A DNA stretch of 64,000 bases. It comes from Planctomycetota bacterium. Lineage in GTDB: Bacteria > Planctomycetota > UBA1135. Positions 33,800 to 42,392 of this stretch are shown one piece after another. The stretch covers positions 1-64,000 of the forward strand of contig JAQBXR010000011.1 of the NCBI GenBank assembly GCA_027623295.1. Reading direction: 5' to 3'. A program made the position numbers and the translations under genes. Each line of letters begins with the position of its first letter. The stretch's first letter is position 1. The notes beneath the pieces are model-generated. The model did not search any database. It was given only the letters and a program-made list of their open reading frames with translations, and was not told the DNA's origin.

Positions 33800-35068
33800 A
33801 TGCTTCTCACACTCCTTATTGCTGCCCAACTCTCTTTGCCTGATGGCACCCCCGCGCTTCCTCATGGCGATTGGCGGGCTTGGCTTGACAGCCCTGGAGG
33901 CGACTTGCCCTTCGGCTTAGAAATCCGCGGTGCGCCAGGCGAATATGAGAGCTGGTTTCTGAATGGCGAAGAACGCATTCCGGTACCGTCTACCACTTGG
34001 GACGATGGCGCCCAGGAGATTGTTTTTTCGATTCCCCATTATGATTCGGAAATCCGTGCAAGCATTGGCCTGGATGGAACTCGCTTAGATGGAACCTGGA
34101 AAAAGCGGAGCGGCTTAGATCGCTGGTCCGAAATGCAGTTCCATGCGGTAGCCGGAATCCAACCACGCTTTCGCCCTATGCCTGCGCTCCCAGGTGAGTA
34201 CCGTGGTCACGCCGGCGATGGCAGCTCCAACTTTGGTGGGCGCTGGGCGGTGCATTTCGATTCCAGTAAAGACGTGTCAGTTGGCATCTTTGAAGAAGGT
34301 GATCAACATTCCGTGACTGGAACCTTCATGACCACGCTTGGCGACTACCGCTATCTGGCGGGTCATCACAGCGGCCCCTTATTGGAGCTCTCCTGCTTCG
34401 ATGGCGCGCATGCCTTTCTTTTCAAAGCCATGCTGCGTGAGGACCTAACCCTAGATGGAAACTTCTGGTCTTCCGACTCCTGGCATGAAACTTGGACCGC
34501 AGAACCGAACGCTTCCATTGAACTACCCGATAGCTTCGACGAAGTGCATTGGGATGCCGACTTTGATCTCTCCAAGCTTCAGTATCCAGATCACACTGGC
34601 GCGAAACGCTCTCTTGCCGATGCCAGTCTTCAAGGCAAGGTACGCATCCTGAGTATTTTTGGCAGCTGGTGTCCAAACTGTAATGACGAAGCAGAACTTT
34701 GGTCTGAGTTATCGCAACGCTACTCCGATCGCGGACTTCAAATCGTTGGCTTAGCCTTTGAGCTCACCGGCGATGAAAAGCGCGACCTAAAGCAAGTGCA
34801 GCGTTTCCGTAAATTACATGCGTTGGATTACCCCATATTGCTAGCCGGTGTTGCAGACAAAAAGAAGGCGCAACAATCCTTCCCCGCGATCGATCAAATC
34901 AAATCCTTTCCGACTGCAATTTTCCTTGACCACCAGGGAAAGGCACGCGCCGTGCATTCTGGATTTTCTGGCCCAGCAACTGGACGTGCGCATGAGCACT
35001 TGCGTAATGTTTACATCGACCTAATCGAAACGTTGCTTGCAGAAGCCGAAGCTGCGCAAAAAGATTAG
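33800..35068 (+). CDS. Exported TlpA-like thiol-disulfide protein with N-terminal beta domain
   Basis: A 422-aa protein with a signal peptide (LLTLLIAAQLSL). Residues about 20-245 form a beta-rich region with repeating W/F-x-D segments (GRWAVHFDSSKDVSVGIFEE, VTGTFMTTLGDYRYLAG). The C-terminal domain is thioredoxin-fold of the AhpC-TSA/TlpA type with a CPNC motif (Cys291, Cys294 in SWCPNC) and a cis-Pro region (KSFPTAIFLD). It should reduce or transfer disulfides in the periplasm. Single-gene unit on the plus strand. Confidence 0.85.
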   Translation: MLLTLLIAAQLSLPDGTPALPHGDWRAWLDSPGGDLPFGLEIRGAPGEYESWFLNGEERIPVPSTTWDDGAQEIVFSIPHYDSEIRASIGLDGTRLDGTWKKRSGLDRWSEMQFHAVAGIQPRFRPMPALPGEYRGHAGDGSSNFGGRWAVHFDSSKDVSVGIFEEGDQHSVTGTFMTTLGDYRYLAGHHSGPLLELSCFDGAHAFLFKAMLREDLTLDGNFWSSDSWHETWTAEPNASIELPDSFDEVHWDADFDLSKLQYPDHTGAKRSLADASLQGKVRILSIFGSWCPNCNDEAELWSELSQRYSDRGLQIVGLAFELTGDEKRDLKQVQRFRKLHALDYPILLAGVADKKKAQQSFPAIDQIKSFPTAIFLDHQGKARAVHSGFSGPATGRAHEHLRNVYIDLIETLLAEAEAAQKD

Positions 35069-35154
35069 ATCTTGGCCAGCTTCGCCCGATGATGCGCCGC
35101 AGCTTTCTGAATGTAAGGCACGGCGGGCTTGGTCGTGCAGCGGTTCGAATAGAA

Positions 35155-35853
35155 CTACTGTAAAACGCGGCGCAACATATCGGCCGCTGCCCACACTTCG
35201 TAACGGAAGCGCTTCACCTTTGCTGCTTGCAGGCATTCCGTAACTACCGACGGGCTCACCTTAAAGAAAGCCGCAATCTCGCGACGTTTCCGTTCCGGTA
35301 AAAAGCGCATGGCTGGCTCTGGGCCTTCCAGAACTTCCACCACGCCCTCGCGTAAAAGGGCACGCACAAACTGAGCTTGACGCTCAGTCCATCCCCACAG
35401 CAGAACTCCAATACCGGCGAAGACGCCAGTCAGGCTGCGGTCATCCAAATTATTGAAGCCTTGCACGGCTAAGAATAAACGTTGGTTGGTGGCTTCTTCG
35501 AAAGCTGAGTCAAACTGCTCCGAGGTTTCATGCGGCGTGCCCATTTCACTTGGAATCATGGCGAACCGGCACTTCACTGGAGTGAGCCGTAAGGTCAGCT
35601 CGCAAATCATCTCAACCAAACGCGCGCTGCCATCGAACAAACCACGTGGAGCATCTTCTAGGTTGACGCGGAAGAAAAGCCGGCCATGTCCTGGAAGCTC
35701 AATTGCACTAGCCAGGATTTCGGTATAGCGCTCACTCACCGCTTCGGCCACCATGGCAAGGCGTCGTTCCAGAACGGTTTCGGTAGTGCCGCCAGCGGCA
35801 ACCACGCGTGCTTCTAAAGCCAGAGTTCCCGTGCTTACGCTTGTGGCCAACAT
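35155..35853 (-). CDS. SatD-like protein with C-terminal helix-turn-helix
   Basis: A 232-aa soluble protein. The pattern VNLEDAPRGLFDGSARLVE, then the pair TNQRLFLAVQGFNNLDDRS and VLLWGWTERQAQFVRALLRE, and the terminal KRREIAAFFKVSPSVVTECLQAAK helix-turn-helix is similar to SatD-family proteins, which end with a phage-type HTH. The match is by pattern and not firm. It may be a DNA-binding regulator. It is divergent from nothing close: the TlpA-like gene ends 86 bp away, convergent. Confidence 0.5.
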   Translation of the reverse strand: MLATSVSTGTLALEARVVAAGGTTETVLERRLAMVAEAVSERYTEILASAIELPGHGRLFFRVNLEDAPRGLFDGSARLVEMICELTLRLTPVKCRFAMIPSEMGTPHETSEQFDSAFEEATNQRLFLAVQGFNNLDDRSLTGVFAGIGVLLWGWTERQAQFVRALLREGVVEVLEGPEPAMRFLPERKRREIAAFFKVSPSVVTECLQAAKVKRFRYEVWAAADMLRRVLQ

Positions 35854-35884
35854 GCTTTGATTATTGGCAACAAAGGCTGCAGTT

Positions 35885-36799
35885 TCAAGCGCCTTTCCAG
35901 AATTCTGCTTCGATAAACACGCGTTTCACCGAAGGGTACATTTCCTTGATGACCTGATCCATACGAGCCACAGTTTGCTCTATTTCGCCGGCCAGCAGGG
36001 AGTCCTCGAAATCTACGCTCAAGTTTGCGAGCACAAAATCCGGCCCCATATGCATGGTGAGCACCTCATTTACGCGAGTGACCTCTGGGAAGTCCGTAAT
36101 TACTTGACGCATACCTTTCACTTGCTCCGGGTCCGCAGCTTCGCCGATTAACAAACTCTTGGTTTCATAAGCTAACCAAATCGCAGTAGCGCCAAGGATG
36201 AGGCCAATCAAGATCGATGCGCAACCATCGGCCCACCAATAACCAAATTCGTGACTCAGAAAAACACCAAAGAAGGCAACCAGCAATCCAAGCGTGGCTG
36301 CAGAATCTTCAAACACCACCACGAAAACCGATGGATCTTTACTCTTCTTCACGGCCTCAAGAAAACCCCACTTCCCTTTCGCGCGAATGAACTCGCGCAA
36401 AGCTATTATCAAAACCACACTTTCAAAAATCAGTGCTGCACCAAGCACTATGTAGTTAATTAAGACCGACTTCATCGCGACTGGGTGCTGCAGGTGATGA
36501 ATGCCTTCGTAAATCGAAATGCCTGCACCTACTGCGAAAATCAAAATCGCAACCACAAAGCTCCAGAAGTAAATTTCCTTGCCATGGCCAAAGGGGAAAG
36601 CAGCATCGGCGGGTTTGGCCGCGCGCTTCAATCCATAAAGCAATAACACCTGGTTGCCGGTATCCACGAGTGAGTGAATACCTTCCGAGAGCATGGCGGA
36701 GCTTCCGGTAAAGAGAGCTGCAGCAAACTTGGTTACAGAAATCAACGCATTGCCGACCAGCGCTGCGTAAATGATGAACTTCGAACCGGAGGATGACAC
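35885..36799 (-). CDS. Cation diffusion facilitator transporter
   Basis: A 304-aa inner-membrane metal/H+ antiporter of the CDF family. TM2 has the HxxxD zinc site in SEGIHSLVDTGNQ, the loop has PFGHGKEIYFW, TM5 has WWADGCASILIGLILG, and a C-terminal cytoplasmic ZT-dimer domain follows (NEVLTMHMGPDFVLANLSVDF). It should export zinc, iron or manganese. It lies 13 bp downstream of the ammonia-lyase gene on the same strand. A second CDF gene is at 40104. Confidence 0.93.
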   Translation of the reverse strand: MSSSGSKFIIYAALVGNALISVTKFAAALFTGSSAMLSEGIHSLVDTGNQVLLLYGLKRAAKPADAAFPFGHGKEIYFWSFVVAILIFAVGAGISIYEGIHHLQHPVAMKSVLINYIVLGAALIFESVVLIIALREFIRAKGKWGFLEAVKKSKDPSVFVVVFEDSAATLGLLVAFFGVFLSHEFGYWWADGCASILIGLILGATAIWLAYETKSLLIGEAADPEQVKGMRQVITDFPEVTRVNEVLTMHMGPDFVLANLSVDFEDSLLAGEIEQTVARMDQVIKEMYPSVKRVFIEAEFWKGA

Positions 36800-36812
36800 C
36801 TTAGAACCTTAT

Positions 36813-38348
36813 TTAATTTTGGAGGGTGCCAATTTTCTTTTCCACAGCCCGGCGAATGGCACCACTCGCCACCAATTCGGTCATGCGGTCCAGCTCCGGC
36901 CCCATATAACGGTCGGATCCAAGGGGTGGAATATTTTTTCGAATAAAATTGTAAGCAGCCTCAGCACCTTCTCCGGCTTTGATTTCCTTGTGAAACTCAC
37001 GGCCCTGCGCGGAAGTGTAAAGTTCAATGCCAAGCACGCGCTCGGTGTTTTGCAACGCGGTTTCCAACTTACGCGCGGCAAAGTTCGCCATCGAAACGTG
37101 ATCTTCCTGATCAGCAGAAGTGGTCACGGTATCGGCGCTCGCAGGATGTGCATGGGTTTTGTTTTCACTCACCAAGGCTGCGGCTACCACTTGCGGGATC
37201 ATGAGACCGGAGCTCAAGCCTGGCCTTGGAGTCAGGAAGGCGGGTAGGCCGGACATGGACGGGTGAATCAAGGTACTTACCCGGCGCTCCGAAATGTTAC
37301 CCCAAGAGCAAAGTGCGTTTGCGGCAAAGTCGAGCGGTAACGCGATGGGCTGCCCGTGGAAGTTACCCGCGGAAATGGAATCGCCCTTTTCCGGGAAGAC
37401 CAAGGGGTTATCGGTAGCGGAGTTTGCCTCACGCACCAAAACTTCACCGAGGTAAGCCAGGGCATCTTTCGCGGCACCGTGAACTTGTGGCATGCAACGG
37501 AAGGAATATGGATCCTGTACGCGCTCGCAGCCTGCATGATGCTTTTTCACTTCTGACTTACGCAACAACTGGCGCAGGTTTGCCGATGCAGCAACCGCAC
37601 CCGGGTGAGGGCGCACTGCGGTCACGCGCTTATCGAAAGGCGCATGACTGCCCATGAGAGCTTCCACGGAAAGCGCACCGGCGATATCCGCGGTCACCGA
37701 CAAATCCAGCATGCGCGCCCACGAGACTAGACCAATTGCATTGGAGACCTGCACTCCATTGATCAAGCCAATACCTTCCTTCGCCGCCAACTCCATTGGC
37801 TCCATTCCCATCTTCTTCAAAGCGGCCTTGGTCGACATGACCTTGCCGGTTGGAGAAACCATTTCACCAGCACCAATTACCGGCAATGCCTGATGTGCAA
37901 GCGGAGCCAAATCGCCGCATGCACCCACACTTCCTTGTTCGGGCACGCGCGGCAACCAGCCTGAGTGCACTAAGTCCATAAACCAACGCACCAACTGGGG
38001 ACGCACCCCGCTCACGCCGCGGCACATGGAATGAATGCGCAAAACCAAAGACAAGCGCTTGGCGTTCGCAGACATGTCTTGGCCCACACCCACTGCATGC
38101 GACAACAACAAGTTGCGCTGCAGAGTGCCGGTATCTTCCGGAGAGATCTTCTCCTTGGCCAAAGCACCAAAGCCAGTGTTCACTCCATAAACCGGAGCGC
38201 CTTTCTTGACGATGGCGTCGACCGTAGCGCGAGCTTTCTTGACTCGGGCGACCGCATCGCGACCAAACACCAGTTTGATTTCATCACCCCGCGCAATCGC
38301 TGCAAGGGTGTCTCTGGAAAGGTCTTCGCCGAGGTTAACGCGCAACAT
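36813..38348 (-). CDS. Histidine ammonia-lyase-like enzyme with Ala-Cys-Gly MIO triad
   Basis: A 511-aa aromatic amino-acid lyase. Family signatures: YGVNTGFGAL, RNLLLSHAVGVG (the SH pair favours histidine as substrate), and HPASADTVTTSADQEDHVSM. The prosthetic group MIO normally forms from Ala-Ser-Gly; here the triad is Ala143-Cys144-Gly145 (SVGACGDLAPL, Cys codon 37917-37919, TGC). Work on Pseudomonas histidine ammonia-lyase showed that a Ser-to-Cys change at this site can keep activity, so the enzyme may still be functional. No urocanase or other hut gene is adjacent. I start at ATG 38348, which gives the usual length. It should deaminate histidine to urocanate. Confidence 0.9.
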   Translation of the reverse strand: MLRVNLGEDLSRDTLAAIARGDEIKLVFGRDAVARVKKARATVDAIVKKGAPVYGVNTGFGALAKEKISPEDTGTLQRNLLLSHAVGVGQDMSANAKRLSLVLRIHSMCRGVSGVRPQLVRWFMDLVHSGWLPRVPEQGSVGACGDLAPLAHQALPVIGAGEMVSPTGKVMSTKAALKKMGMEPMELAAKEGIGLINGVQVSNAIGLVSWARMLDLSVTADIAGALSVEALMGSHAPFDKRVTAVRPHPGAVAASANLRQLLRKSEVKKHHAGCERVQDPYSFRCMPQVHGAAKDALAYLGEVLVREANSATDNPLVFPEKGDSISAGNFHGQPIALPLDFAANALCSWGNISERRVSTLIHPSMSGLPAFLTPRPGLSSGLMIPQVVAAALVSENKTHAHPASADTVTTSADQEDHVSMANFAARKLETALQNTERVLGIELYTSAQGREFHKEIKAGEGAEAAYNFIRKNIPPLGSDRYMGPELDRMTELVASGAIRRAVEKKIGTLQN

Positions 38349-38422
38349 GGCAAGGATTTTACGTGTGCGGTCAGGAATATGCGGGCGCCAATCTCGAGAG
38401 GATCCCACGGCCTCGGCTAGCC

Positions 38423-40105
38423 TTAAGGCTTCAGCTCAAGCCCAGTGTCGTTTTCAATCCACAGCTCGTCGGCCTGCCTAATCAGCAGGTCGCCTCGCTT
38501 GACAACCACCCGATAGAAGCCTTGTTCGAGTTCCGCCATGCCTTCACGGGGCTCACCGTTGAGAAAGATTTCAGACGCTGGAATGGGGCCACCGTCACGG
38601 CGTTGAAGGCGGAGGGTGGCTTTATGCACCACGTTTTGCATCTCGATGCGGAAGGTTTTGCCGACGGTTTTCACTTCCCGTCGGGCGGTACGTTTACCTT
38701 CGACTTCGACGGTGAGGAGCAAGTGACCGGTGCCTTGTGGGTGATCGCCTAAGGCAAAATTGAAGCGGCCCTGGGCATCGGATTTGCCTTCGCGTTTGAG
38801 TTGTGCCGGAGTGGGAAGGCGAACCGCGACCGGGCTCTCCCCGAGGCCCGGATACAAAGCAGCAAGTACGCGATCTGGCTGCACGGCTTCTAAACGAAGA
38901 AGCGCATTTGCAATAGGGGTGCCATCGACGTCAACCACTTGTCCATCCACGGTGGCGCTCGCTTGGCGAATCACGAAGTCGGCGGAAGCGGCCGAGGAAA
39001 TGCTTGGCTGCACCGCACGCACTCCAGGAGTGCTGATGCCGCTCGGATGAAAGGCGCGCACATCCATGAGGGTAGAAATGGGCACGTCCTCCAAGCGATA
39101 ACGTCCTTCGCGGTCGGTGAGGACATCTTGCCAATCCTCCCAAATCACCTGGAAGCCGCCAATGCTTGAGGCGCGCGGGATAAGCGTAATCGTCGGTAGC
39201 GCACCACCTGGCCATGATTTCACCCGGCCGCGCACTGCACTCCCCTTCGGCAAAGGCGGAAGCTCGACAGGCTTCCCATCCAACAACCCTGGAAACAGAT
39301 TCGCTTCATACCGCACCGGCACATGCCCTTCGGCGCGAATGTCCAGCACTACGCGCCGGCCGCCAGGGATGCCATCTAACTGGACCAGGCCTTTTTCATT
39401 GGTAGTACCGCCACGCAAACCCAAGTCGGTTTTGACCTCGGCGCCTTGCAAATCTTGGTTCTTGTGATCTTTCAAATGAAACACCACCGACAAAGTTTCG
39501 CTCATGAAGAAATCGCGTTTGGTTTCCGCCTGCCCCAGCACGCGTTGCATACGCACGCTGCTTGGCATGGTGCGCGATTGAAGGCGCACAAAATGAAGCC
39601 CTGGTATCAGACCCTCCATACGGTAGAAGCCATCGGTGTCCGAAAAAGCGGTCAGGCCATCTTGCGGCCCACCTTGCACCCGCATTTCCACGTTCGCCTC
39701 ACCCTCGCCCGTGGCCCCGTAGATTTTGCCGACCATTACACCAGGGCGTTGCACTTGAATCAGCGAGTCGTCACGGCTGCCGAGGTAAAACATTTCCACC
39801 TGCAAAGGGCCGACTCCTGGAAGTGGGCGACCCTCTGCGATTTCCAAGGTCGCCGGGTCGATGGCCCCGTCCGTCTCGGCAGTGGGTACTTCTTCTCCGT
39901 CTAGGTTCTCCGAATTTTCCTCGGCGGGGCCTAAAAGCAGCACCCAGGCGAGCAAAGCCACCAAGAAAACGCCTCCACTCAGCAAGAAGAGTGGGTTGAT
40001 AGCGCCGGCTTGCGTGCGGAGTGGCTCTCCAGGCAGTGTTTTAGGGTTCGGAAGTTGCACCTTCGGTATAGCGACGGGACTAGGAAAGGTTATCGTCCAG
40101 GGCAT
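38423..40105 (-). CDS. Membrane-anchored protein with carboxypeptidase-regulatory-like domains
   Basis: A 560-aa protein with one membrane helix near the N-terminus (FLLSGGVFLVALLAWVLLLG) and an exported region of repeated beta-sandwich units of the carboxypeptidase-regulatory type (GVMVGKIYGATGEGEANVEM, ASATVDGQVVDVDGTPIANA; each followed by a TDGFYRMEGLIPG-like turn). Function unknown; such domains often mediate binding at the surface. ATG 40105 shares the CATG with the divergent CDF start at 40104; a GTG at 40060 would avoid the overlap. Confidence 0.75.
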   Translation of the reverse strand: MPWTITFPSPVAIPKVQLPNPKTLPGEPLRTQAGAINPLFLLSGGVFLVALLAWVLLLGPAEENSENLDGEEVPTAETDGAIDPATLEIAEGRPLPGVGPLQVEMFYLGSRDDSLIQVQRPGVMVGKIYGATGEGEANVEMRVQGGPQDGLTAFSDTDGFYRMEGLIPGLHFVRLQSRTMPSSVRMQRVLGQAETKRDFFMSETLSVVFHLKDHKNQDLQGAEVKTDLGLRGGTTNEKGLVQLDGIPGGRRVVLDIRAEGHVPVRYEANLFPGLLDGKPVELPPLPKGSAVRGRVKSWPGGALPTITLIPRASSIGGFQVIWEDWQDVLTDREGRYRLEDVPISTLMDVRAFHPSGISTPGVRAVQPSISSAASADFVIRQASATVDGQVVDVDGTPIANALLRLEAVQPDRVLAALYPGLGESPVAVRLPTPAQLKREGKSDAQGRFNFALGDHPQGTGHLLLTVEVEGKRTARREVKTVGKTFRIEMQNVVHKATLRLQRRDGGPIPASEIFLNGEPREGMAELEQGFYRVVVKRGDLLIRQADELWIENDTGLELKP

Positions 40106-40994
40106 GGAGCTGCCAACCTCCGACCTGCTCGGGAAACGCCGATCGAACACCGCCAAGACCACGGTAAAAGTGGTCCTGGGTCTTGTGGTCATAAAAGCGG
40201 TGGCCTTCCTCTACACCGGCTCGAGCGGCATCCTTGGTTCCGGCCTCGATTCGCTGTTCGATGTGCTCGCCTCGCTGCTGGTTTTGTGGTCCATCATTAC
40301 CGCTGAGCGCCCCGCCGACGCCGATCACCCGTGGGGTCATGGCAAGGCTGAAGGCTTGGCTGCATTGTTCCAATCCCTGTTTATTTTGGTGAGCGGTTTG
40401 GGCCTGATGGTGCATACGGCGGACCTTGCGATTGATCCGGTAAACCCCATCATTAAAATGCCGTGGGCCGGTGTTGGCGTTATGGCCGTATCCAGCGTCG
40501 CCACGATTTGGCTAGTCCGACGCCTTCAAACCGTCGCGCGCGAAACCGGTTCGCCAGCATTGGCTGCGGACTCCAAGCATTACACCTCGGACCTGATGAT
40601 GAACCTGGCGGTCATCGTGGGTCTTGTTTTAGGTTGGCTGCTCGATGGCACCTCATGGCCCGACTTGGTGGTGGGTGTGGGAATCTCTTTGTTGATTCTC
40701 AATACCGCACGCGAACTGTTCTTGTCTTCCATCGAGATTTTAATGGATCGCGGTTTGCGTCCGCGCGAAGCCGCTGCAATTTTGGAATCGGTGGCGAGCT
40801 TTGCCCCGCGAGTCGGAGGCTTCCATGATTTGCGCAGCCGCCATTCCGGAGCCGATATTTTCTTGGAGTTGCACCTGGACTTAGATCGCGACATGAGCTT
40901 TGTGGAAGAACATGATTTAAGCGAGGAAGTCGGTGCGGCGATTGAAAAGGCCTTGCCGAACAGCATGGTGACCGTGCACGCCGACCCGTTGTAG
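40104..40994 (+). CDS. Second cation diffusion facilitator transporter
   Basis: A 296-aa CDF-family protein: GSSGILGSGLDSLFDVLASL in TM2 (with D-x-x-x-D in place of the H-x-x-x-D of the other copy), PWGHGKAEGLAALFQ in the loop, LAADSKHYTSDLMMNLAVI in TM5 (H..D) and a ZT-dimer tail ending in VTVHADPL. The D-x-x-x-D form is associated with iron/manganese-preferring CDF proteins. ATG 40104 overlaps the divergent start by the palindrome CATG. It ends at 40994 next to the acyl-CoA dehydrogenase remnant. Confidence 0.92.
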   Translation: MELPTSDLLGKRRSNTAKTTVKVVLGLVVIKAVAFLYTGSSGILGSGLDSLFDVLASLLVLWSIITAERPADADHPWGHGKAEGLAALFQSLFILVSGLGLMVHTADLAIDPVNPIIKMPWAGVGVMAVSSVATIWLVRRLQTVARETGSPALAADSKHYTSDLMMNLAVIVGLVLGWLLDGTSWPDLVVGVGISLLILNTARELFLSSIEILMDRGLRPREAAAILESVASFAPRVGGFHDLRSRHSGADIFLELHLDLDRDMSFVEEHDLSEEVGAAIEKALPNSMVTVHADPL

Positions 40995-41058
40995 AGTTTG
41001 ACCCGTGCTGGACCGCGGTAGGCTTTGGCTTACTTTTCGTTTTCGCGATCGACAGCGA

Positions 41059-41205
41059 AGGGAATGTGCCGTCTTCCCAATGCTTACCAATGGTCGGCAT
41101 AAGCCGGTCTTCGCACCACGCACGAGTTTAATCGCGCACCATGATCTCTTCTTCCGACAAAAGATCGCTGAGAGCGTAGAAATCGAGTTCTTGAAAACGG
41201 TTCAT
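41059..41205 (-). pseudogene. N-terminal fragment of an acyl-CoA dehydrogenase (glutaryl-CoA type)
   Basis: From ATG 41205 the frame reads MNRFQELDFYALSDLLSEEE, IMVRD, then TAA at 41128-41130, then TRAWCEDRLMPTIGKHWEDG and TFP before the similarity ends. This matches the first 45 or so residues of glutaryl-CoA dehydrogenase-like enzymes (LLSEEE-x-MVRD-x-x-R-x-x-C-x-x-x-LMP). The catalytic domains are absent, so it is a decayed 5' fragment sitting between the CDF gene and the dehydrogenase at 41275. Confidence 0.72.
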
Positions 41206-41274
41206 GAGTACATCGGCTCCAAGTGACTGAGAGGCGGATAGAATACTCGGTCCTTCCGACCTCGGAACCCTGTC

Positions 41275-42318
41275 ATGAGCCCAGCTGAATCCCTCGATCT
41301 TGCCGAATTTCACGGCGACGGCATCTCTGCCGAACTTTCCGCCGCTGTCCACTCCCTCGCAGAACGTCTGCCTATGGAAGTGCGCTTTCACGAAGTCGAC
41401 CTGAGCCTGGAACGCCGCCAAAGCGATGCGGAAGGCTCCTATCGAGATGCCGAGAAGGCGATTCGCAAGTACGGCGTGGCGATTAAGTACCCGACGACTA
41501 CTGATATTGAAAGCCCGAACAAGGTGCTGCGGGACCGTTTTGATTTTTCGGTGATTCACCGTCCGGTGCGCAGCATTCCAGGTGTAAAAACACGCTACAA
41601 CGGCCAGGTGGATCTCAACATCGTCCGGATTGCAGTCGGTGGAACTTATGAAGACGCCGGCCGACGGATTGGGTCCGAGGCTGCAGTTTCGGTACGCGTG
41701 ATTGAACGTCGCCCAAGTTTCCAAGCGGCGAAGTTTGCTTTTGAACTCGCGCAAAAGCTGGAGTGCGGCGTGTGCAGCGCTTCCAAATACACGATTCAGC
41801 GCGCGACCGATGGTCTGTTTGAGGAAGTGGTCACAGAAGTTGCCGCCACATATCCAGACGTGCACCACCATGCCGAACTTTTCGATGCCCTGCTCGCCAA
41901 GCTCATCATGAAGTCCGAGGATTACAATGTTGTGGTCACGCCAAACGAATACGGCGACTTCTTGTCCGACACGGCATGCGGCATGATTGGCTCGATTGGT
42001 CTCGGCGCCAGCGCTTCTTATAGCTTCGATGACAATGGCAATGTGGTTCTCGCCATGTTCGATCCTGCCGGGGGCACCGCTCCAGACATTGCAGGTCAAG
42101 GTCTGTGCAATCCATCCGCCGCGATTTGGGCTTTTGGGCAGCTGCTCGAGCACCAAGGCTTCCGTGCACTCGGTGGCGCCCTGAACGATGCCGTGCGCGA
42201 TGCGATTTCGGCGGGCAACACTACCGGTGACTTGGGCGGCAGCTTGAGCACTATGGAGTTCACCGAAGCCGTTTGGGAAGCCACCGCCGCACGCCTGATT
42301 GGTGGCGTGAAAGCCTAG
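41275..42318 (+). CDS. Isocitrate/isopropylmalate dehydrogenase family protein
   Basis: A 347-aa beta-decarboxylating dehydrogenase. It has the substrate-binding ESPNKVLRD (S-P-N-x-x-L-R), HRPVRSIPG, the metal/substrate Lys-Tyr region SEAAVSVRVIERR, and the signature NEYGDFLSDTACGMIGSIGL with D residues for Mg2+, then GGTAPDIAGQGLCNPSAAI. The fold and oxidative decarboxylation of a 2-hydroxyacid are clear; NAD or NADP use and the exact substrate are not. Single gene, ATG 41275. Confidence 0.88.
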   Translation: MSPAESLDLAEFHGDGISAELSAAVHSLAERLPMEVRFHEVDLSLERRQSDAEGSYRDAEKAIRKYGVAIKYPTTTDIESPNKVLRDRFDFSVIHRPVRSIPGVKTRYNGQVDLNIVRIAVGGTYEDAGRRIGSEAAVSVRVIERRPSFQAAKFAFELAQKLECGVCSASKYTIQRATDGLFEEVVTEVAATYPDVHHHAELFDALLAKLIMKSEDYNVVVTPNEYGDFLSDTACGMIGSIGLGASASYSFDDNGNVVLAMFDPAGGTAPDIAGQGLCNPSAAIWAFGQLLEHQGFRALGGALNDAVRDAISAGNTTGDLGGSLSTMEFTEAVWEATAARLIGGVKA

Positions 42319-42392
42319 TCCGTTTTCAGCAGCGCGGCCGGAGTTTTAAAGTCCTTTGGCCGCACATGCATCGGCTGCGTTAAACTTTCCGC

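Noticed and set aside
41128-42156. Long minus-strand frame opposite the IDH/IMDH-family gene
   Set aside because: It is antisense to a clear dehydrogenase and has no motif; only its last part coincides with the acyl-CoA dehydrogenase remnant.
42324-42362. GCGGCC...GGCCGC inverted repeat between the dehydrogenase and the glycosyltransferase
   Set aside because: Six-bp GC stem with a long loop and no T-run; could easily occur by chance.
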